A DNA stretch of 64,000 nucleotides. It comes from Psychrobacillus sp. NEAU-3TGS (lineage in GTDB: Bacteria; Bacillota; Bacilli; Bacillales_A; Planococcaceae). The DNA is taken from positions 418,759-482,758 of the forward strand of contig NZ_JAPNOZ010000004.1 of assembly GCF_029955155.1 (NCBI RefSeq). Direction: 5' to 3'. The notes under the pieces were generated by a model. It was not told where the DNA came from. It saw only the letters and a list, made by a program, of their open reading frames with translations, and did not search any database. Positions 36,641-45,996 of the stretch are shown piece after piece. Both the position numbers and the translations under genes were made by a program. The first letter of the stretch is position 1. Every line of letters begins with the position of its first letter.

Positions 36641-37281
36641 TTTAAGGAAAATGCGCGGTAGTGAGTTGAATGAATGTCCGCTGGGATTTCCGCTGCGGGG
36701 CGGACGCTTTCCACGGGGTGAGCGATGAGCCATCACCGACGCTAGCGCGTTCGCCTGCGATGGCTCATCTACTCACTCATCCCGTAGGAGTCGCCTCCCC
36801 TCCGCTACAATCCAATAAAGGAAGCTACTTCCGCAATGTCACTAGCTGTAAGGAAAATGTCAAGTATTATGGAAAGAGATTTCCCATCTTTACAATAAGT
36901 CAGATACTTCGTCCAAACAACAAGTGTACTTAGATGGAGACGATGATATAAAGAAGATTAATACCAATAAATAGTTGAAAAGACGAGCTATATCCTGATA
37001 AACGAACTACGAAATTGGAAATAACATTGTCTAAATTGTTCTAATTATTATGTGGTAAACTTGATAAATTTAAAACTTTGATAACTGCAGACACCAAATT
37101 AGCAGATCATACATAATGAGTGAAGCGGAAGGCGGCGACTCCCGCCGGAATAGCATGATCTGAAAGACCCGAAGGAGCGTAAGCGACGAGGAGATTGAAG
37201 TCATGCCGGCGGAAAGCGTCCGCCTGAAGCGAAAATCATAGTAAACCCTTAATAGGCAACATACCGTGCAGTTTCTCTATA
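36641..37281. repeat. Repeat element copy B (641 bp, inverted ends)
   Basis: The left end reads TTTAAGGAAAATGCGCGGTA followed by GTGAGTTG, and the right end is the complement of TATAGAGAAACTGCACGGTA, ending at 37281. GC-rich modules lie at about 36670-36815 (GGCGGACGCTTTCC, GTAGGAGTCGCCTCC) and 37120-37240 (GGCGGCGACTCCCGCCGG, GAGGAGATTGAAGTC, GGCGGAAAGCGTCCGCC), the second being an inverted version of the first. The central 300 bases are AT-rich and unlike the centres of copies A and C. An 87-codon frame at the left has no ribosome site and is taken as chance. The element lies between the phoPR unit and hflK. Confidence 0.72.
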
Positions 37282-37385
37282 ATGCGACGCAATCGTTGAC
37301 GTCTTTTTTAAGCCTAGTTTTATTATTTTTGAAACCAAATGGACTATTATTCCGTAATAGGATTATACATATAGAAAGGGGAATT

Positions 37386-38366
37386 ATGATGAGTACAAAG
37401 AGATTAATATCCATCATTGTTGCTTCAATCCTAGGAATTATTTTATTATCTGCTGTATTTACATCCTGGTACACAGTAGATGAATCAGAACAAGCAATCG
37501 TTATTACATTCGGAGAAGCAGGCGACTCAATTACAGAATCAGGGTTGAAATTTAAAATGCCTTGGCCGATTCAAAAAGTAGAAAAACTGTCTAAAGAAAC
37601 GTTCAGTCTGCAATTTGGATATAAACAAGCAGCCGACGGGGAAATAGAATCTTTTGATAAAGATACAAAAATGATCACGGGAGACGATAATATTGTCTTA
37701 ACGGATTTAGTTGTACAATGGAAAATTACTGATCCAAAAGCGTACCTATTTAACTCCGAAAGTCCGCAAGATTTACTGCATGATGCAACGTCCGCCTCTA
37801 TTCGCTCGATTATTGGGAACTCCAAAATCGACGATGCCTTAACATCCGGAAAAGCACAAATTGAAGCAGATACTGTTGAACTATTAGGTTCTTTAATAGA
37901 CAAATATGACATTGGAATAACCGTACTTACTGTAAAACTGCAAGATGTAGAGCTACCTAATGCGGAAGTCCGAGCTGCATTTACTGCTGTAACGGATGCA
38001 GAGGAAACGAAAAATACAAAAGTAAACCAAGCAGAAAAATATATGAACCAAAAGATGAGTGAAGCAGAAGGGGAAAAGGATGCAATCATTTCGGAAGCAA
38101 CTGGATATAAAACTGCTCGTATCCAGCAAGCACTCGGAGATGTGGAGTTATTTAATAAACTTTATGTAGAATATGCAGACAATAAAGAGATTACGAGACA
38201 GCGACTTGTAATGGAGACACTCGATGCAGTGTTACCGAACGCCCAAATTTATATTATGAAAGATGATGGTGGCACGATGAAGTATTTACCGCTCCAACCA
38301 CTGGAATCTACTAAACAAACACCGCCACCAGCGGATACCGAAACAGAAGAAGGGAGTGGGCAATAA
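37386..38366 (+). CDS. hflK: HflK-like SPFH membrane protein
   Basis: HflK and HflC form a membrane complex that cages and modulates the FtsH protease in E. coli. This 326-residue protein has one N-terminal helix (about 8-28, IISIIVASILGIILLSAVF in part), then the SPFH/prohibitin domain with VDESEQAIVITFGEAG and a coiled helical region rich in Ala, Glu and Lys (EAEGEKDAIISEATGY). AGAAAGGGG lies before the ATG at 37386; the frame is open upstream but into repeat element B. Its stop overlaps the hflC start (TAATG), so the two are coupled. This pair is not in the equivalent B. subtilis region. Confidence 0.87.
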   Translation: MMSTKRLISIIVASILGIILLSAVFTSWYTVDESEQAIVITFGEAGDSITESGLKFKMPWPIQKVEKLSKETFSLQFGYKQAADGEIESFDKDTKMITGDDNIVLTDLVVQWKITDPKAYLFNSESPQDLLHDATSASIRSIIGNSKIDDALTSGKAQIEADTVELLGSLIDKYDIGITVLTVKLQDVELPNAEVRAAFTAVTDAEETKNTKVNQAEKYMNQKMSEAEGEKDAIISEATGYKTARIQQALGDVELFNKLYVEYADNKEITRQRLVMETLDAVLPNAQIYIMKDDGGTMKYLPLQPLESTKQTPPPADTETEEGSGQ

Positions 38367-39343
38367 TGGCGGATAACAATAATCCATTTTCCAATCTTGA
38401 AGAAAAATTTAATGCGATGCAAAAGAAAAAGAAGCCACAAAAAGAAAAAACACCAGTCGATTACAAAAAATATACAAAGCCATTTATCGGTATTTTTATA
38501 ACATTCGTTGTTATTATTATCGCACTTGCAAATATCTATGTCGTGAAAGAAGGCGAATTTAGAGTAGTTCGCCAGTTTGGAGAGATTAAAGATATTAAAG
38601 ATACACCAGGTCTGCATATGAAAATACCATTCATACAAAGTGTTACAACCATTCCAAAACATCAAATGAACTATAAATTATCAGAAGCAGAGATTAACAC
38701 GAAAGATAAACGTCGAATTATTATTGACAATTATGCTGTTTGGCGTGTTGTAAATGCGAAAGAAATGATTTCGAATGCTGGTAACTTGGTAAATGCAGGA
38801 TCTCGTATGGAAGAGTTCATCTATTCAGTCGTACGTTCAGAGCTTGGTCAACTAGAATATAGCGAGATTATTAACGATGAAAATTCTTCCCGAGGAAGTT
38901 TAAATGATCAAATTACAACACATGTAAATGAATTGCTTAAAAAAGATAAATACGGTATCGAAGTAATAGATGTACGTATTAAACGCACAGACTTACCGGA
39001 AGAAAATGAACAATCCGTTTATAATGAAATGATTTCAGAAAGACAAAGTATTGCACAAAAGTTTTTATCTACAGGTGATGCAGACAAACGTCGTATTGAA
39101 GCAGATACAGATCGTCAAGTGAAAGAGATGCTTGCGACTGCCAAAAAAGATGCTGCAATGATTGCTGCAGAAGGGGATGCAGAGGCGGCGAAAATTTACA
39201 ATCAAAGTTTCTCTAAAGATCCAGAGTTCTATTCTCTTTATCGGACACTAGAATCCTATAAGCGAACAATTGGTGAGGATTCGATGATTATCATCCCGTC
39301 TGATTCTCCTTATGCGAAAATTCTTTCAGGTTACTTAGAATAG
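38366..39343 (+). CDS. hflC: HflC-like SPFH membrane protein
   Basis: The partner of HflK, 325 residues. A lysine-rich cytoplasmic N-terminus (about 1-34) precedes one membrane helix (about 35-57), then the SPFH domain with VKEGEFRVVRQFGEI and the typical IDVRIKRTDLPEE and AEGDAEAAKIYNQ segments near the C-terminal helix, all characteristic of HflC. Presence of both subunits in order K-C and overlapping starts supports a functional complex with FtsH, which is encoded elsewhere. A long hairpin terminator follows. Confidence 0.88.
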   Translation: MADNNNPFSNLEEKFNAMQKKKKPQKEKTPVDYKKYTKPFIGIFITFVVIIIALANIYVVKEGEFRVVRQFGEIKDIKDTPGLHMKIPFIQSVTTIPKHQMNYKLSEAEINTKDKRRIIIDNYAVWRVVNAKEMISNAGNLVNAGSRMEEFIYSVVRSELGQLEYSEIINDENSSRGSLNDQITTHVNELLKKDKYGIEVIDVRIKRTDLPEENEQSVYNEMISERQSIAQKFLSTGDADKRRIEADTDRQVKEMLATAKKDAAMIAAEGDAEAAKIYNQSFSKDPEFYSLYRTLESYKRTIGEDSMIIIPSDSPYAKILSGYLE

Positions 39344-39349
39344 TATATG

Positions 39350-39405
39350 AATCGTCATTCCCCTTACTCTCATGGTAAGATATAGGGAATGACGATTTTA
39401 TTTAT
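39350..39405 (+). terminator. Terminator after hflC
   Basis: AATCGTCATTCCC (39350-39362) pairs with GGGAATGACGATT (39385-39397); an inner CTTAC/GTAAG stem extends it. TTATTTATT follows. Confidence 0.8.
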
Positions 39406-39440
39406 TAAATGATATTTTTTATTTTGAGGGAGTGAATGGA

Positions 39441-42067
39441 ATGTCCAACGAAAAAATACTTTTATTGGATGGGAATAGTCTCGCATACCGAGCTTTCTTT
39501 GCTTTACCATTATTATCAAATGAACACGGCATACATACAAATGCTGTATATGGTTTTACATTAATGCTACAAAAAATTATGGACGAGGAAAATCCGACGC
39601 ATATGCTTGTGGCGTTTGACGCAGGTAAAACGACTTTCCGTCACTCTACTTTTGGAGAATATAAAGGTGGAAGACAGAAAACACCACCGGAGCTTTCTGA
39701 ACAATTCCCTTACGTTCGTAAACTAATCGATGCATACGGGATTAAACGATATGAATTGGAAATGTATGAAGCGGACGATATTATTGGGACACTAAGTAAA
39801 CAAGCTGATGCAAAAGGTCAACAGGTTGTCATTGTTTCAGGAGACAAAGATTTGACACAGCTAGCAACGGATCGTACGACTGTCTATATTACCCGAAAAG
39901 GTATTACAGACATTGAAAATATACACCTGCACATATAGAAGAAAAGTACGGGCTTACTCCGCAACAAATTATTGATATGAAAGGGCTCATGGGAGATGCT
40001 TCCGATAATATTCCAGGTGTACCAGGTGTCGGAGAAAAAACAGCGATCAAACTATTAAAAGAACATGGTTCTGTAGAAAAGCTTTATGAAGCATTAGACG
40101 CTGTTAGTGGTGCGAAATTAAAAGAAAAGCTAGTTGCAAACGAAGAACAAGCGAAAATGAGTAAAATACTTGCGACCATTGAAACGAGTGCTCCAATTGA
40201 AGTAACACTAGATGATCTAACATACAATGGACCTAATATGGAAGAGGTTGTGGAGATTTGGAAAGAGCTTTCGTTTAAAACACTTTTAGAGAAATCGGAT
40301 TTCGTCGCGGAAGAGCAAGAAACTGCAGAAATGAATTATCAGGTGTTAGAAGAAGTAGATACTTCCATATTAAAAGACCAAATGGCTCTTCATTTCGAAA
40401 TGTATGATGAACAATATCATACAAGTGAATTATTAGGAATCGCTTTTTCAAACGGTGAGGATTCGTATTTTATCCAAGGGACTAAAGCATTTCAATCAGA
40501 CGCATTTTGTGCATGGCTAGAGGATAACGAAAAACATAAATTTTTATCGGATTCGAAAGCAACCCAAGCAGTAAGTAGAAAACATGGCATTAGTATCCAA
40601 GGAGCAGAATTTGATCTGCTATTAGCAGCTTATATTGTCAACCAATCTATTTCTTCTGGAGATGTATCGACACTAGCAAAAGAATTCGGGAATTTTAATG
40701 TTTGGACAGATGAGAGCGTCTATGGAAAAGGTGCGAAAAAATCAACGCCAGAACTTGAGAAACTCGCTGAACATGCGGCACGAAAAGCGCAAGCGATATG
40801 GCAACTAAAGCCGACTTTAGAAGAAAAGTTAAAAGAAAATGAACAGTACGAGCTCTACAAAGATTTAGAATTACCACTTGCATCTATTCTAGGAACAATG
40901 GAATCAGACGGAGTAAAAGTGGATAAACAAATACTTGTCGAGATGGGACATGACTTAGAAGTAAAGCTACAATCCATTGAGCAAGATATATTCGCGCTGG
41001 CAGGGGAGAAATTTAATATTAATTCTCCTAAACAATTGGGCGTAATATTGTTTGAAAAAATAGGATTAACACCTATAAAGAAAACAAAAACAGGTTATTC
41101 CACAGCAGCGGATGTATTAGAAAAATTAGCTGGAGAGCATGAAATTATTGAACAAATTCTTCTTTATCGCCAATTAGGAAAATTAAATTCAACATACATT
41201 GAAGGATTATTAAAAGAAATTCATGAAAAAGATGGGAAAATCCATACACGCTACCAGCAAGCACTAACTTCAACAGGACGACTAAGCTCGATTAACCCAA
41301 ACCTGCAAAATATACCGGTTCGTTTAGAAGAAGGTAGAAAAATTCGAAAAGCATTTGTCCCATCGCAACCTGATTGGGTGATGTTTGCAGCCGATTATTC
41401 ACAAATCGAGCTTCGTGTGCTTGCGCATATGTCGGAAGATAAAAACTTAGTAGAAGCTTTTATTAACGATTTGGATATTCATACAAAAACTGCAATGGAT
41501 GTTTTTCATGTAGATGCAGAAAATGTGACATCGGACATGCGCCGTGCTGCAAAAGCAGTAAACTTCGGTATTGTGTACGGGATTAGTGATTATGGTTTAT
41601 CGCAAAGCTTGGATATAACGAGAAAAGAAGCAGCCATATTTATTGAGCAATATTTAAATAGTTTTCCTGGTGTAAAAGAATATATGGATGATATTATCCG
41701 AGAAGCAAAGCAAAAAGGATTTGTTACGACGATATTAAATAGAAGAAGATATTTACCAGAAATTACGAGTTCTAATTTTAACCTAAGAAGCTTTGCGGAG
41801 AGAACTGCGATGAATACTCCTATTCAAGGAAGTGCAGCTGATATTATTAAAAAAGCGATGATTGATATGGCACAGCGTTTGAAAGATGAGAAAATGCAAA
41901 CGAAGATGCTTTTGCAAGTGCATGATGAGTTAATTTTCGAGGCACCAAAAGAGGAAATTGCATTACTTGAAAAAATTGTACCCGAAGTAATGGATACTGC
42001 GATTAAATTGCTCGTACCATTGAAAGTCGATTATGCATTCGGTGCTTCTTGGTACGAAACGAAGTAA
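39441..42067 (+). pseudogene. polA: polA, DNA polymerase I, with a one-base frameshift
   Basis: PolA fills gaps and removes RNA primers. The N-terminal 5'-nuclease domain reads normally (VDGNSLAYRAFF-like start, AFDAGKTTFRH, GDKDLTQLATD) up to ITDIENI near 39919, where the frame is lost and a stop follows at 39936-39938. Inserting one T there restores ENYTPAHIEEKYG and joins the frame that runs to 42067 with GVPGVGEKTA, the degenerate 3'-5' exonuclease domain, polymerase motif A DYSQIELRV, the finger helix RRAAKAVNFGIVYG and QVHDELIFE. The repaired length is about 875 residues, the family norm. The ATG at 39441 follows GAGGGAGTG. A base-call error is as likely as a true mutation. Confidence 0.88.
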
Positions 42068-42079
42068 GGAGTTTTGAAT

Positions 42080-42952
42080 ATGCCTGAATTACCAGAGGTA
42101 GAAGGGGTCGTTCGGTCGTTAAGACCAATTGCGACGGGCAAAACAATTCAATCTGTAGACGTTTCTGAAACAATTATTACATCTAAAGCCAATGGCAAAG
42201 AGGCTATCATTAAAGGGGCAGATGTAGATGTTTTCAAAGAAGCACTACCTCAAATGATGATTGAAAGAATAGATAGGCGTTCTAAATATATCTATTTTCA
42301 TCTAATGAAGGATGGAACCCCTCATTTACTCGTTTCACATTTAGGAATGTCTGGGGCTTGGTTCTACGTTCGTAACTTGCATGAAATTGAAGAAGAAAAA
42401 TTTAAACGGCATTCACATGTCATATTCCATTTGGAGGAAGGTGACATGCTTGTATATGCTGATATTAGGCGATTCGGTGAGCTTCGTTTATTAGAAAGTG
42501 AAGCAGATCATCCACCATTATTGTTAATGGCTCCAGAGCCCTTCGATCAGGATGCTTTAGATCATTATTTGGCGATGAGTATTTTACCAAAATATGAAAA
42601 TAAAGCGATAAAAGAATTTATCATGGATGGTCATGTCGTTTCAGGCTGCGGCAATATATATGCAACAGAGGCATTATTTCGATTAAGAATGCATCCCGCG
42701 CGAAAAGTGAAACGTATCAGCAAGGAAAGAAAAATACAATTATTCAATGAGATTGTCATTGTGCTTCTTGATAGTATTGAAAATGGAGGAAGTACGATCT
42801 CCGATTATCGTTCTATTAATGGAGAAGCAGGAAATATGCAAAACAGATTACAAATGTATGGAAAGAAGAATTGTCCAATTTGTGGTCGAAAAACGCTGCA
42901 AAAAACGATAGGTGGTAGAACCTCCACTTATTGTGGTACATGTCAGAAATAA
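42080..42952 (+). CDS. mutM: Formamidopyrimidine-DNA glycosylase (MutM/Fpg)
   Basis: MutM removes 8-oxoguanine and ring-opened purines and nicks the DNA. The start must give Pro2 as the catalytic nucleophile: MPELPEVEGVVRSL at 42080, also with Glu3; an in-frame TTG six bases earlier is rejected. Also seen are the RRSKYIYF lysine region, HLGMSGAW, the helix-two-turn-helix GCGNIYATEALF and the C-terminal zinc finger CPICGRKTLQKTIGGRTSTYC in part (four cysteines). At 290 residues it is slightly longer than the B. subtilis protein. TAAGGAG lies about 10 bases upstream, 12 bases after polA, so polA-mutM-coaE look like one repair operon. Confidence 0.95.
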   Translation: MPELPEVEGVVRSLRPIATGKTIQSVDVSETIITSKANGKEAIIKGADVDVFKEALPQMMIERIDRRSKYIYFHLMKDGTPHLLVSHLGMSGAWFYVRNLHEIEEEKFKRHSHVIFHLEEGDMLVYADIRRFGELRLLESEADHPPLLLMAPEPFDQDALDHYLAMSILPKYENKAIKEFIMDGHVVSGCGNIYATEALFRLRMHPARKVKRISKERKIQLFNEIVIVLLDSIENGGSTISDYRSINGEAGNMQNRLQMYGKKNCPICGRKTLQKTIGGRTSTYCGTCQK

Positions 42953-42964
42953 CGGAGGATAGTT

Positions 42965-43564
42965 ATGATCATTGGTTTAACTGGAAGTATTGCAAGTGGG
43001 AAAAGTACTGTTTCCAATATGTTAAAGGAATTAGGCTACCCAATTGTAGATGCAGATGTTGTAGCCCGAGTCGTCGTTGAAAAAGGAACGGAAACACTTG
43101 GGAAGATAAAGGAAGTATTTGGCCAAGAAGTAATTGCAGAAGATGGTTCCTTAAACCGCGGAAAACTAGGTGACATTATTTTTTCAAGTCCCTCTAAGCG
43201 GAAACAACTTAATGATATTATCCATCCAGCAATTCGTACAGAAATGCTTCGTCAAAAAGAAGAGCTTCAAAAAGCGGGTCATCCATCCATAATCATGGAT
43301 ATCCCATTATTATTTGAGAGCAGACTGCAATCGTATGTAGAGAAAATATTAGTCGTAACAGTTACAGAAGAAACGCAATTGGAACGATTAATGGCGCGAA
43401 ATAATTTTACGCTAGAAGAAGCAAAGGCAAGAATCCAATCACAGCTTCCATTATCTCTTAAAGAAAAAGAAGCCGATGCGGTTATTTATAATAATGGAAC
43501 ATTGGAATCCACAGAACAACAACTAAAAAAAATCTTAAGCGATTGGAATGTGTTAATCGTGTAG
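42965..43564 (+). CDS. coaE: Dephospho-CoA kinase
   Basis: CoaE phosphorylates dephospho-CoA in the last step of coenzyme A synthesis. The 199-residue P-loop kinase starts IIGLTGSIASGKST (loop 6-13), with the substrate residues in DADVVAR and the lid region RNNFTLEEAKARI. CGGAGGATAG precedes the ATG, 12 bases after mutM. In B. subtilis ytaF lies between mutM and coaE; it is absent here. A terminator follows. Confidence 0.94.
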   Translation: MIIGLTGSIASGKSTVSNMLKELGYPIVDADVVARVVVEKGTETLGKIKEVFGQEVIAEDGSLNRGKLGDIIFSSPSKRKQLNDIIHPAIRTEMLRQKEELQKAGHPSIIMDIPLLFESRLQSYVEKILVVTVTEETQLERLMARNNFTLEEAKARIQSQLPLSLKEKEADAVIYNNGTLESTEQQLKKILSDWNVLIV

Positions 43565-43569
43565 CACAA

Positions 43570-43615
43570 AAGACCGAAGACGACTCGAAAATAGGGCTGT
43601 TTTCGGTTTTTTTTG
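43570..43615 (+). terminator. Terminator after coaE
   Basis: ACCGAA (43573-43578) pairs with TTCGGT (43602-43607) with further internal pairing, followed by eight Ts. Confidence 0.7.
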
Positions 43616-43696
43616 AGAAAATTTTTAGATACACCACTTATTGAACAGGGATAAATAACCCAATTACAAATAAAAATATCTTTCTTCTAATTTAGG

Positions 43697-43725
43697 GCTA
43701 CATGATTCGGATAATGTGTTATACT
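43697..43725 (+). promoter_or_regulatory. gapB promoter with overlapping CcpN-type operator
   Basis: An extended -10 (TG-T-TATACT, 43717-43725) with a weak -35 GCTACA 17 bases upstream. TGTGTTATACT at 43715-43725 matches the CcpN consensus TRTGHYATAYW at every position and covers the -10 box. In B. subtilis CcpN represses gapB and pckA when glycolytic sugars are present. Confidence 0.6.
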
Positions 43726-43777
43726 AATTACAAGTTGTAAATATAAAGTATCACACAGTTACAGGAGGATTTTTCAC

Positions 43778-44800
43778 ATGACAGCTTCAATTGCAATTAA
43801 TGGTTTTGGACGTATTGGACGAATGGTGTTTCGCCAAGCGATAGTACAGGAAGAGTTAAATGTTGTCGCAATTAATGCAAGATACCCTTTAGAAACGTTA
43901 GCGCACTTAATAAAATATGACTCTACACATGGTACTTTTTCAGGAGAAGTAAAAATAGAAGAAAATGCGCTTCTTGTAAATGGCAAACGAGTTCAAATTG
44001 TGAATGATCGTGATCCAGCGAATCTCCCTTGGAAAGAATTAAATGTCGACATCGTAATCGAGTCAACGGGAAAATTCAATGATGGTGAAAAAGCTAGTGC
44101 TCATTTAGCAGCAGGTGCGAAAAAAGTAATCATCACTGCTCCTGCCAAAAATGAAGATGCAACTATTGTAATGGGTGTTAATGATGATAAATTAGATTTA
44201 GAAAGCCAGGATATTATTTCTAACGCAAGTTGTACGACAAATTGTTTAGCACCTGTTGCAAAAGTATTAAATGATACGTTTGGTATTGAGAACGGTTTAA
44301 TGACAACGGTTCACGCATATACAAACGATCAAAATAATTTAGATAATCCACATAAGGATCTAAGACGTGCACGTTCATGTGGGCAATCTATCATCCCAAC
44401 ATCTACTGGTGCAGCAAAAGCGCTTACATTGGTGCTGCCAGAGTTAGAAGGGAAAATTCATGGTATGGCACTTCGTGTACCTACTCCAAATGTTTCTTTA
44501 GTAGACTTAGTCGTAGATGTGCAAAGAGATGTAACTGTTGAAGAAGTAAATGCGGCATTTGTAAAAGCTTCTGAAGAATCCATGAAAGGGATTTTAGGCT
44601 TTACAACTGAGCCACTAGTTTCAATTGACTTTAATACGTCTACTCTTTCCTCTACAGTAGATGGATTAACTACAATGGTTATTGGTGATCGTAAAGTAAA
44701 AGTACTTGCATGGTATGATAACGAGTGGGGTTATTCTGCACGTGTAGTTGATTTGACGAAAAAAGTAGCGTCTGGTCTTAAAGTAGGTTCGAGCCTATAA
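43778..44800 (+). CDS. gapB: Glyceraldehyde-3-phosphate dehydrogenase GapB (gluconeogenic)
   Basis: GapB runs the reaction in the gluconeogenic direction with NADP. The 340-residue protein has the Rossmann start INGFGRIGRMVFRQ, the catalytic Cys152 in SNASCTTNCLAP and His in TVHAYTNDQ. At 33-36 it reads NARY where the glycolytic GapA typically has ND followed by a hydrophobic residue, consistent with NADP use. ACAGGAGGA precedes the ATG. Its promoter carries a perfect CcpN consensus site, which supports the gluconeogenic assignment. The adjacent speD matches the B. subtilis order. Confidence 0.94.
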   Translation: MTASIAINGFGRIGRMVFRQAIVQEELNVVAINARYPLETLAHLIKYDSTHGTFSGEVKIEENALLVNGKRVQIVNDRDPANLPWKELNVDIVIESTGKFNDGEKASAHLAAGAKKVIITAPAKNEDATIVMGVNDDKLDLESQDIISNASCTTNCLAPVAKVLNDTFGIENGLMTTVHAYTNDQNNLDNPHKDLRRARSCGQSIIPTSTGAAKALTLVLPELEGKIHGMALRVPTPNVSLVDLVVDVQRDVTVEEVNAAFVKASEESMKGILGFTTEPLVSIDFNTSTLSSTVDGLTTMVIGDRKVKVLAWYDNEWGYSARVVDLTKKVASGLKVGSSL

Positions 44801-44809
44801 AATAATTAG

Positions 44810-44842
44810 TCCTCTTTCTATATTTTAGAAAGAGGATTTTTT
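44810..44842 (+). terminator. Terminator after gapB
   Basis: TCCTCTTTCTA (44810-44820) pairs with TAGAAAGAGGA (44825-44835), then TTTTTT. Confidence 0.9.
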
Positions 44843-44847
44843 ATTTG

Positions 44848-44876
44848 TTGCTTATTTTATCAATACATCATATAAT
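44848..44876 (+). promoter_or_regulatory. speD promoter
   Basis: TTGCTT (44848-44853) and TATAAT (44871-44876) are 17 bases apart, just after the gapB terminator. The transcript would begin near 44883, giving a leader of about 120 bases before speD. Confidence 0.65.
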
Positions 44877-44882
44877 GATAAT

Positions 44883-44953
44883 CGTGTACTTCACGTACAT
44901 GGACTACTTAAAGGGTTAGGACCTCTTTGGACTAACTTTCCCCCGTGGTAGTC
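44883..44953 (+). promoter_or_regulatory. Folded leader upstream of speD
   Basis: Within the predicted leader, CGTG (44883-44886) pairs with CACG (44892-44895), then GGACTAC (44901-44907) pairs with GTAGTC (44948-44953), enclosing AAAGGGTTAG (44910-44919) paired to CTAACTTT (44932-44939). It lacks a T tract, so it is not a terminator. No known riboswitch class was recognised. Confidence 0.5.
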
Positions 44954-45005
44954 AACTTTGATTGTTAATTTTTAAACTAAAACTTATCAAAGGGGGAAAC
45001 GGACA

Positions 45006-45389
45006 TTGGAAACAATGGGACGTCACATTATTGCAGAACTATGGGAATGCGATTTCGACAAACTTAACGATATGCAATTTATCGAGCAAACATTTGTTGA
45101 TGCTGCACTTAAGTCTGGTGCGGAAGTCAGAGAAGTTGCATTTCACAAATTTGCACCACAAGGTGTAAGTGGAGTCGTTATAATTTCCGAATCACATTTA
45201 ACGATTCACAGCTTTCCAGAGCATGGTTATGCGAGCATTGATGTGTATACATGTGGTGATTTAGACCCGTCAATTGCAGCTAATTATATTGCAGATGCTC
45301 TTAATGCTGGAATACGCGAAACGATTGAAATGCCTCGTGGTATGGGTCCAGTTAATGTACCTAAGTCGCGCATGACAGTTCAAGCGTAA
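45006..45389 (+). CDS. speD: S-adenosylmethionine decarboxylase proenzyme
   Basis: SpeD (SpeH type) decarboxylates S-adenosylmethionine to supply aminopropyl groups for spermidine. The 127-residue proenzyme self-cleaves between Glu62 and Ser63 in [18 protein letters not shown] (core SESHLTIH), forming the pyruvoyl group. Cys83-like YTCGD is also present. The TTG start at 45006 gives [18 protein letters not shown], the family N-terminus, with AAAGGGGGAAA upstream; the ATG three codons later is possible but shortens it. It is flanked by terminators and so monocistronic. Confidence 0.95.
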   Translation: METMGRHIIAELWECDFDKLNDMQFIEQTFVDAALKSGAEVREVAFHKFAPQGVSGVVIISESHLTIHSFPEHGYASIDVYTCGDLDPSIAANYIADALNAGIRETIEMPRGMGPVNVPKSRMTVQA

Positions 45390-45409
45390 TAACTTAGCCG
45401 AGATGACTT

Positions 45410-45437
45410 AGCAGAGGAAGCGATTCCTCTGCTTTTT
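45410..45437 (+). terminator. Terminator after speD
   Basis: AGCAGAGGAA (45410-45419) pairs with TTCCTCTGCT (45424-45433), ending in Ts. Confidence 0.85.
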
Positions 45438-45504
45438 CGATTTTATACGATAATATTGTTATAATAGATATACAAATTAATGTAAGGAATTAGGTGAGAC
45501 AATT

Positions 45505-45969
45505 ATGAGATGTCCAACTTGTCAGTTTAATGGCACGAAAGTAGTCGATTCAAGGCCTGTTGACGATAATAAGGCGATAAGAAGAAGGCGAGAGTGCGAG
45601 GATTGTGGGTTTAGATTTACCACATTTGAAAAGGTGGAAGAAACCCCTTTGATCGTCGTGAAAAAGGATGGTTCACGAGAAGAATTTAGTCGTGAAAAAA
45701 TACTTCGAGGACTGATACGTGCATGTGAGAAAAGACCAGTTGCACTTGATCAGCTAGAAGATATCGTGTTTTCCATTGAAAAAGAATTACGAAGAGCAGG
45801 AAATTCCGAAGTAAAATCCGAGGAAGTTGGCGAAAAAGTGATGGACAAGCTTGCAGAAGTAGATGAAGTGGCTTATGTTCGATTTGCTTCTGTCTATCGT
45901 CAATTCAAAGATATAACAGTCTTTATAGAAGAATTAAAAGAAATCATAAAAAAGAATCCAACATTATAA
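45505..45969 (+). CDS. nrdR: Ribonucleotide reductase repressor NrdR
   Basis: NrdR senses ATP/dATP and represses ribonucleotide reductase genes. The 154-residue protein has the zinc ribbon Cys3, Cys6, Cys31 and Cys34 (MRCPTCQ...CEDCGFRF) and an ATP-cone domain (about 47-140) with [14 protein letters not shown]. Length is the family norm. It is followed after 27 bases by dnaB and dnaI, the same trio as in B. subtilis (ytcG-dnaB-dnaI), so nucleotide supply control and replication initiation genes share a transcript. Confidence 0.95.
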   Translation: MRCPTCQFNGTKVVDSRPVDDNKAIRRRRECEDCGFRFTTFEKVEETPLIVVKKDGSREEFSREKILRGLIRACEKRPVALDQLEDIVFSIEKELRRAGNSEVKSEEVGEKVMDKLAEVDEVAYVRFASVYRQFKDITVFIEELKEIIKKNPTL

Positions 45970-45996
45970 GCAGCAAGAGAGTAGGTGCAACTGTTG

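Noticed and set aside
36670..36933. Eighty-seven-codon frame in element B
   Set aside because: It spans the GC-rich palindromic module, lacks a ribosome site, and the corresponding parts of copies A and C are not open in the same way.
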